A stretch of 64,000 bases of DNA from NCBI RefSeq assembly GCF_021155775.2, contig NC_060234.1, positions 10,922,283 through 10,986,282 on the forward strand, written 5' to 3'. Both the position numbers and the translations under genes were made by a program. Positions within the stretch are counted from its first letter, which is position 1; every line of letters begins with the position of its first letter. Below the pieces are notes generated by a model. The model searched no databases. It saw nothing but the letters and a program-made list of their open reading frames with translations, and was not told the origin of the DNA. Below are positions 21,803 to 33,797 of the stretch, one piece after another. The stretch is from Neodiprion pinetum. Taxonomy: Eukaryota > Arthropoda > Insecta > Hymenoptera > Diprionidae.

Positions 21803-22955
21803 GCCCCTAGCGTTCAGTATCTTCTAATGATTCAAATATGACCGCGCAATGAACACGGTACGATCGGATCAGGTTAGACCCAGGGAGTTGAGCACCTGTT
21901 CACAAATTTAAGAAGAAAGGTTGCTTGGTCTACGTCTCTCCAGAAGGAAGGAGGTGCGGAGGTTTCTCTCTCTGAAACCAAGTCGTAACCGATCGAAAAT
22001 CGACAAACTAATAATAATAAAGTAAATCTTAGCCACGAGGACGAACATTTCAAATTAATAATTAAACGCTCCAAAAGCCGAACAAAATTTTAAAGAGAGA
22101 CGATATAAAACGAAGAAACAATAAGAGTGAAATCAAAAAATATACTGCCTTGACGAAAGACAGTTATTTAAAATTATTTATAATTTCAACAATATCCACC
22201 AGTTTTAACAATATACATCTGGAATGAATGAATTGTGGAATCGATGAATGAATGAATTTTGGACGTGATGACAGCTCATGTCTTAATATCTTTATAAATA
22301 AATTACAATATCACTCTGCTATTCGTACTTTATAAAGATACTTAATATTGATTTGGCCTAATTTTCAATTTTCAAAATAGTCTTAAAATCTTTTTCTAAA
22401 TTCTTGACAAAAAATCCAATCGTTCCAATTGCAAATTATGATTTTTTAATTATGCATCGAATTCAGGAAGTCCTTTCATTTTTTTGCAGCAATCCAATAA
22501 TTTCTCTATTGTAGCATACAAACTATAAATTAAAATGAAACCAGTATTCGAAACAATTCGCAAAATCGTAGAAACATCTTTGCCTCCAAACAATAAATAT
22601 TCAATGATTTTTAAACGTCATAATGTTAGAATCATTGTACGTTTCTTTCAATAGACCAATTTGAACATAGGTGCAACTGTCATTGTTGAAGAGGATAAAT
22701 TTTTTTCGACTCAAAATAATAATTTTTGTTTTGACAGAAATATTTATTCGGATTGAAGGTCATTTTACTCCATATCGGAAAATACTTCGTTTCATTCTAA
22801 TAATGTACAACTTTATTTGAAACATGTAGTTTTAGATTGATAACATATTTTGTCATCTTGAAAGAATGTGGCCTTTTCAGACATGAGTAACATATTTCAT
22901 TGTTTATACGCTTTGTCGGTTTGAATAAGCGATCGCTTCATGTAAATTCATTTCA
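21803..22955. other. Unassigned AT-rich stretch
   Basis: No gene recognised. The minus-strand open frame at 21874-22074 has no visible domain. GAATGAATGAATT-type short repeats lie near 22225-22258. Confidence 0.4.
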
Positions 22956-22963
22956 TTATATAC

Positions 22964-23757
22964 TAGGGTGCTTCGTTTGAGACGACTATTTTTTTTTTTT
23001 CACTCCATAGATGAAATATCACTCTAAACATATAAAAAAAAATTCCCACCAAAGCCTTAATTTTAATTTCAAGTACTCGATAAATGAATTTGAAATTTTC
23101 CCATTTAATTAACAGGTAGAAATAATTTTTTTTTTTCAATTATCTACAGCATCGCGAGTTTTCATACTATTTAATTGATCATGGCCGGAAGTTTTAGAGG
23201 GATCCTTCCTCTTTAAAAGTTCCTACAGCTAATTTAGAATGTATGAAGTATCTCGCCAGTAAAAAATTGTAAAGTTGATTATTGCTAGAAAATTATGTTT
23301 TTTTTTATTCTTCTCCTAAACTACTAACTTTGCAGCAAAATTGTAAAGGACCTTTTTTGTAGAGAATTTAATTTCCTACAAACAAGTTTCATTAGCTGAA
23401 ACTGTAGAACTGATAGTTTCCAATATGAAATTAAATAATCATGAGAAAACTATAAACATCACTATTTTGTCCGCGTATTTGACAATTTTTATACCCAAAT
23501 TTTTATGAATGTAATAAAATAGACGTGATTGTGATGTATCTTAATCTTCAAATGTCTTCGCCCGATCATTCTGAAGTCTTCGCCAATTACTGCTACTCTC
23601 AACCAGAGAACATAGGTTTGTCCTCCAACTGTTTTATATTATTTACATTAACATTTAATGATTTTAATATTCTCGATAAGAATTTTCCAATTTAGCTATT
23701 TAATGAAATTAATCAATTAAAAAAAAAAAAAATAGTCGTCTCAAACGAAGCACCCTA
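22964..23757. mobile_element. hAT-type MITE, 794 bp
   Basis: Terminal inverted repeats of about 30 bp start TAGGGTGCTTCG and run into an A/T homopolymer. They are flanked by an 8-bp duplication TTATATAC at 22956-22963 and 23758-23765. The 8-bp TSD and TAGGG-type ends fit the hAT superfamily. No transposase is encoded. Confidence 0.88.
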
Positions 23758-23765
23758 TTATATAC

Positions 23766-24880
23766 ATTGCCGTATCGTCTCCGATCAAAAAGTATCCCAT
23801 TACACCTTATAAATATTATTTGAGTAAACAGTTTGTCTGGAATAAAGCATGTAGCGTTTGGATGAAAATATAGTTACAAAGGGTGAAATCACCCGTTTTG
23901 CCCCCTTTTTAATGAACTAGTAGTCATCATAGATAAAAGACGTTTATAAACCTCTTACGTCTTTCAAAAGAATAAGGTTGCTGCGTCAACCAACATTATT
24001 GTAAAAACAGTCTTGTTTCAGACTTGAAACGAGAAACACATATTTCGCAATTAATGCTTTTTCACACCATTTTATTCACGCTTTTGATTTTGACTTGATA
24101 ATCAAACTCGCGGATCCATATTTATTTTCGTAACGTCCAAGAACGTTACAATATCATACTATAAGCGCAACTCAGTAAAGTTTGTAGCTTAATATTTATT
24201 TAATTCACCCAAATTATTTTTTATTCGTTTCAAGTACGGAATTGTTTGATCAAAAACTACATAAATTGTCGCTCCGAGTAAATGTGCTTTCAGTACTATC
24301 CAAATGCATGGATTATTTGGATCAATTAATATTTACTAAATCCAATAACTTATTTTTCTCCGTGTACATTAAATTTGTGTGACGCGATTTTTAATCTCCA
24401 ATATAGCTACCGGTTTCAATTAAAACTAAAAAGTAAAAATATGGACTGATCTTCTGAAGATCAATCTTTTGTATCCGACTTTTTTGATTAATCGATTTTC
24501 CAAAATCAATTCGAATCGATTGTCAGAATCGATCTTTTGCTTGAGATCGCCGATCCCTAATAGTCCAGCAAAATGTGCCGAAAGTGAAAAATTTTTTGCG
24601 TAGAATCTGCACTTTTTACTGAAGCTAGGTGGTTGGATAATAAAAGTGACCACAATGAAATTTTGTTCCTGAACCTGCCCTTACTCCCCGAAAAAAGGGT
24701 TGAAAACTTGAAAATCGCTATATCTCAAAAATTAATGGCTTGATCGAAAAACATTTCAAATGAAAGTTGTTCAGGATAATAAAATACATATAAAGTTATG
24801 TGACGTCAAATTCCCTATCTTTGATAATAAGGGCAGAAAGCCGAATTGAAGATGCTGGTTCAACTGAACATGTCTGCCTG
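23766..24880. other. Unassigned AT-rich stretch
   Basis: No gene recognised. Overlapping ATCGATT repeats near 24480-24540 create a short minus-strand open frame (24426-24653) that I regard as non-coding. Confidence 0.4.
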
Positions 24881-25085
24881 AGCACCTCTGGCACGAGTGA
24901 GACGGAGCGATACTCTGTTCGCGCTTGGCGGCGTGCGTAGTGCGCGGGCGCGCGCTACCCGTCCTTTTTTTTCCATCTCTGAAATGCTCACGCGTTCTTT
25001 ACCTCACAGTTTCAACATTCGCTGTGAGCCTCGCTCGTGCCGTCACCTAGCGGTTCCAAAAGCTAAACAGCCAGCGTGTTAATTT
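24881..25085 (-). repeat. GC-rich dispersed repeat, copy 1
   Basis: On the minus strand it reads ACACGCTGGCTGTTT ... GGAACCG ... GCTCCGTCTCACTCG. The same blocks occur in the same order on the plus strand at 61190-61310. Probably a dispersed repeat family; the class is unknown. Confidence 0.45.
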
Positions 25086-25217
25086 ACGCTAGAGGCATAC
25101 TGATAAATATCAAAATAAGCAAAATATTATCAAATAAGTGATATTTCCATTGTAACAGTGAAGTGAAAAGTTGAAAATAATAACGAGATGGAACTCGAGT
25201 AGAAAATATGTAAGTAT
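25086..25217. other. Unassigned short stretch
   Basis: AT-rich; nothing recognised. Confidence 0.3.
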
Positions 25218-26060
25218 TGTAACGTGGTATTTCGGTTAGGCCTGCCCGTTACAAGGTACTCCCTGAATACTGGGTGGAATCCAGGAATAAGGGTTTCGGA
25301 AATCGAGTAGCGAAATTATCATAGAGAGCGACAGAACTGGAGTCACGCACCCGGGCTTCGACAGGGACAAAATAGCGAATTACGAACAAGATATTGCAGG
25401 TTTTTGTTTTTATTTTTTTTTTGAGTACACCGGCTACCAGCCAGCGACCAACTCCGGCGCCGAAGATATTTCGAGGCAAGGAGAAACCGCGGAGATCTCG
25501 CGGGAAGGATACCGAGGCTGCGGAGGGGGAGACAACGCAGATCCCTGCAGCGCAGGAATCCAAGGCGGACGCGATTCCCGCTGGCGGCCGGCACGCCGCA
25601 GCCTCCCCGCTCACCCCGCCTACGCCCAACCGAGGCAACCGCGAGAGACCAGCTAGCGACGAGGGCGCACCACCCCCGCCCAATCCCAGGACCCCGTAGA
25701 GCTGCGCGGAAGACGACATCGCGATCTAGCCCTAAGTTCTGCGCCGCGTAGCGACGACAGGTGCGCGCCGAGCTGCGCAATCTCCAAAATCGATGACAGA
25801 TCGATTGTTGCGCATTCTTAGGATGATGACGTCACTAAGGATTAGCGTGACGCGATCAGCGTTGCGGCCGATCGGCCATCTGAGATCACTCTAGTTCTGG
25901 CAATCGAGCAGGGAGGTGGCGTTGCGCTTGAATAAGTTAGGAATATCAGAGGTTGTAAAAAAGAAAAAAGAAGTTCGTTGGGTTGCGAGGCATGATGGAC
26001 GGGCACCGACATGAGGGAGTTGAGAGCTTCATCTTCTGGATGTGGAGCGGTAAGCGTTGC
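25218..26060 (+). mobile_element. Old LTR fragment related to the 1,971-bp LTR
   Basis: Begins TGTAACGTGG like the 9269 LTR and keeps its order of blocks: a T-rich tract, a GC-rich block matching 9480-9690 at nucleotide level, and a GGAGCGGTAAGCG segment (26044-26056) matching 10034-10046. No matching 3' end was found, so it is a diverged, truncated copy. The right boundary is approximate. Confidence 0.6.
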
Positions 26061-26725
26061 TAACGTTCTCGCGATCGAATTCCAAGAGTAATTGAGCGAG
26101 GGCTTGTCCGAGAAAGAATAGCCGTTTGTGATTTGCGTGTAGAAAAATCCTCGAAATTCGTTTGCCGATTATTTCGGTTGGTGACTGTTCAGAACAACCT
26201 TGTGAAGTCAACTTGTCGGTCGAGCGCCTTACAACTCACGCACCGCAACAAGCGTTTCACGTTTTCCAGTCGCGCGCCACAGAAGAAAGCGTTACGTCAC
26301 ACGCGCCGCTCACGCCACCCACGCAGCCGAGCGCGTCCCGCAATCAGCCAACGTGCTCTCCCGCTGTTGAAGACCAACCGAGGCTGCGATAAGAGACCAC
26401 CGATCTCACCGATCGGCAGGATGACTTCGGTCTCGCCGGAATTGACCAGTTATACTACCTACACTGCTACGCTACGCTACAGTCACAGACCAGCACGCAG
26501 ACTTTTTGGACAACTGCATGACGGACTCTTTTCAACTGGCAACAGCCAGCCCAACAAAAAGGGCAAGTTCCCTCAACCAACCAGCTCCTTGGGTGCTTCG
26601 ACCTGTGGTCCTCCGACGCCAGTGTTGCCAGTCCAAAATTTCATTTCGGATTGGACGGTGGCGAGAAAACGTACTAAAACGTAACGAACGAGAAGAGAGG
26701 GAAAGATGCACGAAATGTTTACGTA
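26061..26725. other. GC-richer stretch with an uncharacterised open frame
   Basis: A plus-strand frame of 183 codons (26133-26684) is open. It is rich in Ser, Pro, Thr and Arg and ends in a basic WTVARKRTKT. It could be a piece of a retroelement gag/ORF1 or chance coding in GC-rich LTR-derived DNA. No domain is recognised. Confidence 0.3.
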
Positions 26726-26740
26726 TATACCCAGGTAACA

Positions 26741-27165
26741 ATTTAATCTTTTGACATGAATGTGACGTCTTTATTGTGATGATCCTGATACGTTCAACCG
26801 TAAACGTAATCTTTACGTAATAAAAGTAGAACTAACATATCGGAAACGTAAACTCCATATAACGACAATCCATCACAGCCACACCAGCGTGTTACGTAAA
26901 GTATATGCTATGGTGTATATGCGATAATACTTTCCATAGAAATGATGTAAGACATACGGACCGTTTGTACATAACGTATATGGAACAGTGTAACATTTAC
27001 TTTACATATTTGAGGAATCAAGTGTGACGTAACTAACATAACGTACGCAAGCTGTAACCGCAATCTGCCGCATCTACGTTACAGCGTATCTTTGATTGTA
27101 CCATCCCTTGAAAGAGACAGCACGGATACATAACTTATGTGCGCATAAGCGCAACGTATACCGAG
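26741..27165. repeat. Left subterminal ACGTAA-type repeats
   Basis: About nine degenerate ACGTAA/ACGTAT/GTAAC motifs in both orientations, for example near 26804, 26814, 26846, 26893, 26973, 27027, 27040, 27076 and 27153. In CACTA-type elements such arrays bind the accessory protein. Confidence 0.5.
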
Positions 27166-27319
27166 ATCTACGGCTCCTATGTTTCTGCGTATCTGCTACT
27201 GCGCCATCTCTGAAAGTGGAAACATAACCTCGAACATATAACCTGCAAGTTCTTATAAGTGAAGCATAATATTATGCAGACGCGTCGTGTGTTTTATTTG
27301 TGACTTGAATACCAATTAC

Positions 27320-27380
27320 TAATAAATATAATATCAGGTAATTCGTTACTATAAATATAATATCAGGTAATTAGTTTATA
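27320..27380 (+). repeat. Two-copy tandem repeat, about 30 bp
   Basis: The motif TATAAATATAATATCAGGTAATT-like (positions 27322-27346 and 27350-27374) is repeated twice upstream of the transposase-like gene. It may be promoter-associated; role unknown. Confidence 0.5.
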
Positions 27381-27928
27381 TTTTTCTTATTCAAGCCGAG
27401 TCGTCGGTTTAATCGACTCTGTTTAGTGAGTGAATTTGTATAAAAACCACGAAAAAAATTAAGGAATCGAAAAACTGGATACTTTGACGAGTATTCGAGC
27501 GTTTTACGGTACTGTACGTATCTCTTTATAAATGAAAACGCTCAATCTTCTGATAAACATATAATAGATAAAGGTATAAATTTTGAATCAGCCAAAAGTG
27601 TTTTACAATTAGATGAAAATATTCACTCATTTCCCCTCTGCCAAAATAAATTGTACACAACGTATTGCAGGTACCAATTATTTGTTATAGGTTATATATA
27701 TTTTTCCTATGAAGACGATTAGTTTCCTCTGCAAAAAGTTCAAAATTTTGTCTGGGTTCACGATTTGAAGAATATATTATACTTAATTAGTATGCGGTAC
27801 TTGGGGTCTAAGCTAATTTTTTGTAATGGTTGTGATAGCTAAATTCAAATAACATATCATTATGCTAATGCGGTTGATGAGCATTTCAATGCATTCGATC
27901 ATTTTCACAGGATATTATATATCGGAAG

Positions 27929-29749
27929 ATGCCCAAGATTGGAAAGGAGATTACTATTCTGTCTACAAGGCAGCGAAGACGATTAATTTTAAAAGAAGCT
28001 AAGAAATTGAAAAAAGTGCTAAAAAAAGTAAGCTCAAAAACTAATAGTGAAAAATGTGAGCATAATTTGAACGACAATAGCTCAGAAAATACAGATCCTA
28101 ATGTTGAAGCATCAGAGGCAGGGTATTCAGAATATAATTTTCTCGAGACAGAACAAAGCAGTCCAGCTAGAGACGAAAACTTCAATGGTGAGCCTGATAC
28201 TAGCGGTAGCAGTAGTTATTTCACAAAGAATACTGAAGATTGTGAACAGCATAGAAACAAAAATAATTCTGATATCTATACGGAAATTCAGAATTGGGCT
28301 ATTGAATCATCAATAAGTCAAAACCATCTGAGCAATTTGTTGAAAATTTTGAAGAAATATGGACATGATTTGCCATCTGACGCAAGGACTTTTATGCAAA
28401 CACCAAAAAATATAAAAACTACCAGTATGTCACCGGGTAACTATTATCATTTTGGTTTGGCCAATGCTTTAACTAAATCTGTTTTGAAGTATTATGCGCC
28501 TAAAGATTTTCCATCAGTAATCAAATTCAATATTAATGTGGATGGTCTACCTTTAACGAAAAGCTCTGGAAGCCAGTTTTGGCCAATTTTAACGGCTATT
28601 GAAGCACCTTTTCATACTCAGCCTTGCGTCGTTGGCATATACCATGGCAATGAGAAACCTCTGGATTGTAACGACTTCTTGAAATATTTTGTCGAGGATG
28701 CTTTGAAGGTTTGTGAGTCGGGTATACAAATAGAAGGCCACAAAATATCATGTGAACTGAACGTCTTCATATGCGATGCACCTGCGAAAGCCTACATCAC
28801 TGGTACCAAAGGACATAACGCATACTTTGGATGTAGCAAATGTATGCAAGAGGGTAAATTTAAGGCAAATCGTGTGACGTATCCTGAAGTTGATGCTACT
28901 TTGAGAACAGATGAATCATTCAGATTGAAAGTCAACGAAGAATATCACAAGAAGCGATCCATTCTCGAAGACTTGAAGATAGGAATGGTGAGCCAGTTCC
29001 CACTGGATTATATGCATCTCTTATGCCTTGATATCATGAAAAAGCTGCTTCAATTCTGGGTAAAAGGAAGAAAAAATGTGCGGATGACTAGTGCACAATC
29101 GAAGGCGGCCTCCGATTACTTGATGTCGTTAGCCGCAACATTATCTAAAGAATTTGCAAGAAAGCCGAGACCGTTAGAGCAAGTCGATCGATATAAGGCA
29201 ACGGAGCTAAGACAACTCTTACTCTATACTGGACCGATAATATTTAAAGAACATTTAGATAAAGACAAATATTATCACTTTCTTAGCCTCAGTGTCGCTG
29301 TACGAATTTTATCCAGCGAAAAATATTCTACTACACTGATAGACTACGCACGGAGCTTATTGATATATTTTGTATCAAATTATTCACGGTTGTACGGTGC
29401 AGAACATATTTCTCACAATGTTCACAACTTAATCCATATTTGTGACGATGTACAATCACTCGGCCCTCTCGAAAAGTACAGTGCTTTTAAATATGAAAAT
29501 TTTATGCAAAAAATTAAGAAAAAAGTTAAAACATCGAACAAACCCTTACAACAATTTATCAACAGGGTCCACGAAGAAAATGAACTGAAAATAAATCCTG
29601 CACAAAGAGAGTATCCGATTATAAAATTTGCCAGCACCGGAGAAGACAGTGAGGGTAGACGATTTATAAAGTCAGTAGAGTATGAAAACTTCTTCTTGGG
29701 TACAAAAAAAAGTGATAACTGTGTTCTTTTACGCAATGAAAACATATAG
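27929..29749 (+). CDS. Transposase-domain protein (Tnp2/CACTA-like), C-terminus frameshifted
   Basis: A 606-codon open frame of a widespread arthropod family annotated elsewhere as transposase domain proteins. The N-terminus is basic (RQRRRLILKEAKKLKK) and then acidic, Ser-rich and disordered. The core holds FNINVDGLPL, VFICDAPAKAY, a GCSKC zinc pair and GMVSQFPLDYMHL, resembling the Tnp2 family of CACTA transposases (D...D plus CX2C). An acceptor-like TTTCACAG just upstream suggests a 5' non-coding exon. After the stop, homologous-looking sequence continues in the other two forward frames to a TGA at 29967-29969. Frameshifts near 29740 and 29868 have therefore cut off roughly 70 residues. 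It may be barely inactivated. Confidence 0.75.
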   Translation: MPKIGKEITILSTRQRRRLILKEAKKLKKVLKKVSSKTNSEKCEHNLNDNSSENTDPNVEASEAGYSEYNFLETEQSSPARDENFNGEPDTSGSSSYFTKNTEDCEQHRNKNNSDIYTEIQNWAIESSISQNHLSNLLKILKKYGHDLPSDARTFMQTPKNIKTTSMSPGNYYHFGLANALTKSVLKYYAPKDFPSVIKFNINVDGLPLTKSSGSQFWPILTAIEAPFHTQPCVVGIYHGNEKPLDCNDFLKYFVEDALKVCESGIQIEGHKISCELNVFICDAPAKAYITGTKGHNAYFGCSKCMQEGKFKANRVTYPEVDATLRTDESFRLKVNEEYHKKRSILEDLKIGMVSQFPLDYMHLLCLDIMKKLLQFWVKGRKNVRMTSAQSKAASDYLMSLAATLSKEFARKPRPLEQVDRYKATELRQLLLYTGPIIFKEHLDKDKYYHFLSLSVAVRILSSEKYSTTLIDYARSLLIYFVSNYSRLYGAEHISHNVHNLIHICDDVQSLGPLEKYSAFKYENFMQKIKKKVKTSNKPLQQFINRVHEENELKINPAQREYPIIKFASTGEDSEGRRFIKSVEYENFFLGTKKSDNCVLLRNENI

Positions 29750-29969
29750 CCGTCAACCGTATTTTCCTCAGAAAGAACAAAATATTTTTGTACGGAAAAA
29801 AATATCGGGATTCGAAATTATTCTTCGATAAGCCCTGCGACTCTTCGAAAGTCGGTATTAATGTAACGAATTCGTTGTGATTGAGGCCAGACACATTGAA
29901 CACAAGTGTTTGAAAATGCCCATAAACGAGCGAGATAGTGTCGTATTTCCGATGGTTCACGAGATTTGA

Positions 29970-30992
29970 ATTTCCGACGCGTAATTAAACAAGCAGTTCA
30001 CCTATGCGAGCCTACCCTGCGCGCGCAGGCTCCTATACGTACGCACCACGTTGTAACGCTCTTACAAGCCGAGCTTCAACAAGTCTCACACGTGCGTGTA
30101 CGGATCTCACCACGCGGTTTGCAAGGTACGTACCGAACCGATAATCCTTTATTTCTCTGTTTTGTTTCAAATTTTCACATTTAATCAGCTTACAGATAAA
30201 ATCGACTCAATTTAGTTCTGGATCTAGGTTACCACTTATGTTATTTGCTACCTACTTACGTTTCTATAATCTATACATTTTTGCAACTCGTGTGCAACCG
30301 ATAATAAATTCGTCTCGCATATATTACGCATTCCCCGCAGATTCAAATAGGCAGTAATTGATCCCAAATGGAAGAAATTCCTGATCAATATTAAATTTGG
30401 CAAATGTATGTAGGTACTTTACCGTAAGAGAAAAAATCGTACTATTCTCGAAATGCACGTGCGATATATTATATGCAAATGATATATTGTTAGCGCGATT
30501 GGAGAGATGAAAATCTGTGGTTTCGATTTTCTTAATTTTACAGAAGAAGATATTTCGAAAAATCCCTTGGTTTTCATTAAAATTCAATGATCATAACTCG
30601 GCGACTATTCTTCAAGTTTTCAATATAAATAATGGAAGTAATTGAGTACATTGTTCGATGAAACTTATTGTTGAGATCCATTAAGATTTACAATAGATAG
30701 CAATAGAGCATCTAATTGAGGTAGGGAGGTTATGATAGAATGAATTAGATATCCAATTAATGTTTCTACTACATGACTCGACGTCTTCCTCAGAAATTCA
30801 GAATTTTATATTTTGATATTGACAAATATAAAGTTTTTAGTCCTCAAAGGAAACTATCGACCATGTTTTAGCGATGTCGATTGCATAACTTGGGTCTTTC
30901 GTTGCCACCCTGCTTGATCTCAAGTGATGAAATTCATTGTTAATAATATATTGTTCTATACTTTTGTTATCTAGTGAATTCATTTACTGACA
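29970..30992. other. Spacer between the two genes of the candidate transposon
   Basis: About 1 kb without a recognised exon; it should contain the promoter of the downstream DUF4806-type gene. A GAGCCT/AGGCTC stem around a GC-rich loop lies near 30008-30032. Confidence 0.45.
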
Positions 30993-33731
30993 ATGACTCT
31001 GACTGGGCCATACGCTGTCGTTACGTTTCTCGACGAAGATGATTTTAGTGATGGGGACGATCGTGATTTTAGTGATATAACGTCCGAAGTTCCAAGTACA
31101 TGGCTCACTGCTACCGAAACTGAGTGTTGGTGGCCGAAAACGGCAGACGTAAAATCATACATAACAAAACGAAAGCCCCCTGTAAAAGACAGTAGAAAGT
31201 GGACACTCTGCCATGTTAAATTTGAAGGCTATAACGGTAAATAATTGTATAAACTGCATGTAATAGGCCCCCTTGCTTTTGTGAACTCAATTGAAAATGA
31301 AGTGATCGTCTAAAGCTCCGTGATATACTGTAGAATGCTTCGTGTTTATGCCAAAAAAAAACTATGCAATTTAAAGTACTTGAATGTCATTGAGCGTTTG
31401 AAAAAATCTTCCAATCATGATAATTTAGCAGATCGTAATATGATTCATTTATTCGATTAATAGCGTAATGTAACAAGCTAGGTAGACATAATTGAATATT
31501 TACAATTTTCACATTTACAGAAAATTTGGAGAAAGCTCGGTCTGCGGCTGCAACTAAAAAATCTGAAAGTGAGAGTAGCTCAAGTCAAAGTCAAGGTGAT
31601 AAACCATATCTTAGAAAAAGGAAACAGCCGCTTCCTCGCGTAAGGGAAGAATCTATCCGATAGGGAAGATTCGCCTGACAGTGAACATCCCACAACAACC
31701 TCGATGCCAGAGCCACCGAAACTTGATAAAAAGAAGAATATGAAACCTTCCGTTAAAAATCGATCCACTGATATACCTGATCAGACGGATATTCAAAAAA
31801 AAAAATCATCCCCTGATATACCTAATCAGACAGATATCCCAAAGTCATGAAAACGAAGCCAAACAAAGAATAGTAATCCACTATCAGACTCTCAGACAAT
31901 AATAGACATTGAGCATTTACCCATTGATTTAAACTCGACTAATACGAATACTATTAGTATCCCCCCGGCACGAGCGAAACATATCGTAGGGAAAGATACC
32001 AACCTATCGTCAACACCTCATGCATTTGAGTCTTGGCCCATCGATATTGTAGTAGATGATTTTGACATAAATGCGGATAATGGAACTGCAGGTACATATA
32101 TGGATAGTATTTTTTTATACAAGTTCCTAAAGGTGGCATGTGTGCATGAGTGGTCTATGATTTGGATTTAGTAGTGTAGAATAACCTTAATGAATGATAA
32201 TTGGGTACCGTCAAATTTTTTATTTGGTTGATAAGCGTATTTTTTTTTATCTACAGACTTTCCAAGCAGTACAAAAAGACGCGGTGATCCTTCCCTAAAT
32301 GCTAGTGCTTTACACCCTTCTGCTCATCAGGGTCTAGGAGGGCACTCAATATTATTTGATGGTAGTCTCCCTGACTTATGTAATAGTACGTATATGAGAA
32401 ATTGCGACATACGCAATGCAAATTTTCTTGGATCAAAATAATATTCATGGTTCACAATGGAAGTACATGGGCTCGAGTACAATACGATTATTTTGCTTTC
32501 AGATTCTCAGGAAAAGACGAGAATACTCATAGAAGGTAACCTTGATTCGTTTTTAAAAAATTTCAGAGTGACCAAGTCCTGCTTGAATTTTGTATTCAGT
32601 TTCGATTACGTATTTGTGTTTGTACAGAAAAATTCTCGGCATTAACCACACTATTGGCTGAGATGTTGGTCACTCAACAATTAGTGGATCGACGTTTAGC
32701 TGAGATTAAAAAGAAAGTGGGTCAACATGGAACTGTAGGTCACGGAAAAGATTTTAAAAAGGTTACAGACGATCTTCCATTCAAAAACACTGCTGATATA
32801 CAAGCGTTTGAAAACAAATTGGCTGATGCAGATTTTTGCAGTACTTTTGTGAGTGATTCATGATGTATTTTTACAAGGGAATTAGCAAGTAGACCTGCTC
32901 ATTCAATTTTGGACAGAATTGTTTCTTTTCGTATTCTTAAACATTAACAGACGGTTGAATCAACTGAAAATCAAAAATGCCTCCAATTATTCTTAGATTA
33001 TGGTAATAAATGTATTGTAAAAAATTCAACTCTGATGAGAGTGTGTGTGTAGGAAATTTTTCTGAAGAGGTACGGCTGGGAATCTTAATCACTTTTATTG
33101 TATCATGGGAAATTCATAGCAAGAGTATTACGATTTGTCTTTTTCTAGTCATTCAAAGATTCAAAAGCCGACTATTTCGGCAAAATTTCAAGCGAGTTTC
33201 TCTCAAAATATCCTTTCGAAGCAACGACCGTTGAACATGTTCCTATGAGAATTGATCGGTCATGTACAGGCATTTTTTTACAAAATATTTGATACATAAA
33301 CTTTCCAAATGAAAATGATTATCTTTATGGTAATATTGTTACTCTCAGGTAAAGTATGTTGCACAAATTGGCGGGAACAGTGCCAAAGAAAATACTTTGA
33401 GAATATTGCGACAAGTATTCACCAACGACTTCGCTAAAGACGCTTCATGGTGCGGTCTGAGGGCCAATTTTCAACTTTCAAATTTGAAAGTCACAGCAGC
33501 CATCAAAGGTTAGTGTGATTATTAAAGCTACATTCACAGAACAGTGAGTAGGCATCAATACGACACTAACTTGTATTTAACTCTACAGATGGAGTGAGAC
33601 TGTCATACACCTGTACAGATAAAGAATTTGAAGATACGGTGTCAGAATGGTTCCGCCAAGCTAAACAGCGGTTCAAGAGAGAGAATACAAAAAAGAACGG
33701 AGCTCAACCACATCCTGCAGCTAATAATTAG
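30993..33731 (+). pseudogene. DUF4806-type protein, multi-exon, decayed
   Basis: Exon 1 (30993 to about 31230) encodes an N-terminal module seen in DUF4806 proteins (YAVVTFLDED, WLTATETECWWP, WTLCHVKFEGY). Further exons with GT-AG borders begin near 31521, 32257, 32502 and 32630 and include a low-complexity Ser/Asp/Pro linker. The DUF4806 core (LPFKNTADIQAFENKLAD, then YVAQIGG, LRILRQVFTNDFA and WCGLRANFQLSNLK) is spread over the exons starting near 32630, 33351 and 33590. The gene ends at TAG 33729-33731. Lesions: a 1-nt frameshift near 31650-31670 and a TGA near 31849. Function unknown; its pairing with a transposase gene suggests an accessory transposition protein (inference). Confidence 0.65.
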
Positions 33732-33797
33732 TACAGATGATGACGCGCTAAACCATGACAGTTTCCATAAGATGCCCCAAACAGATTTATGGGGTAC

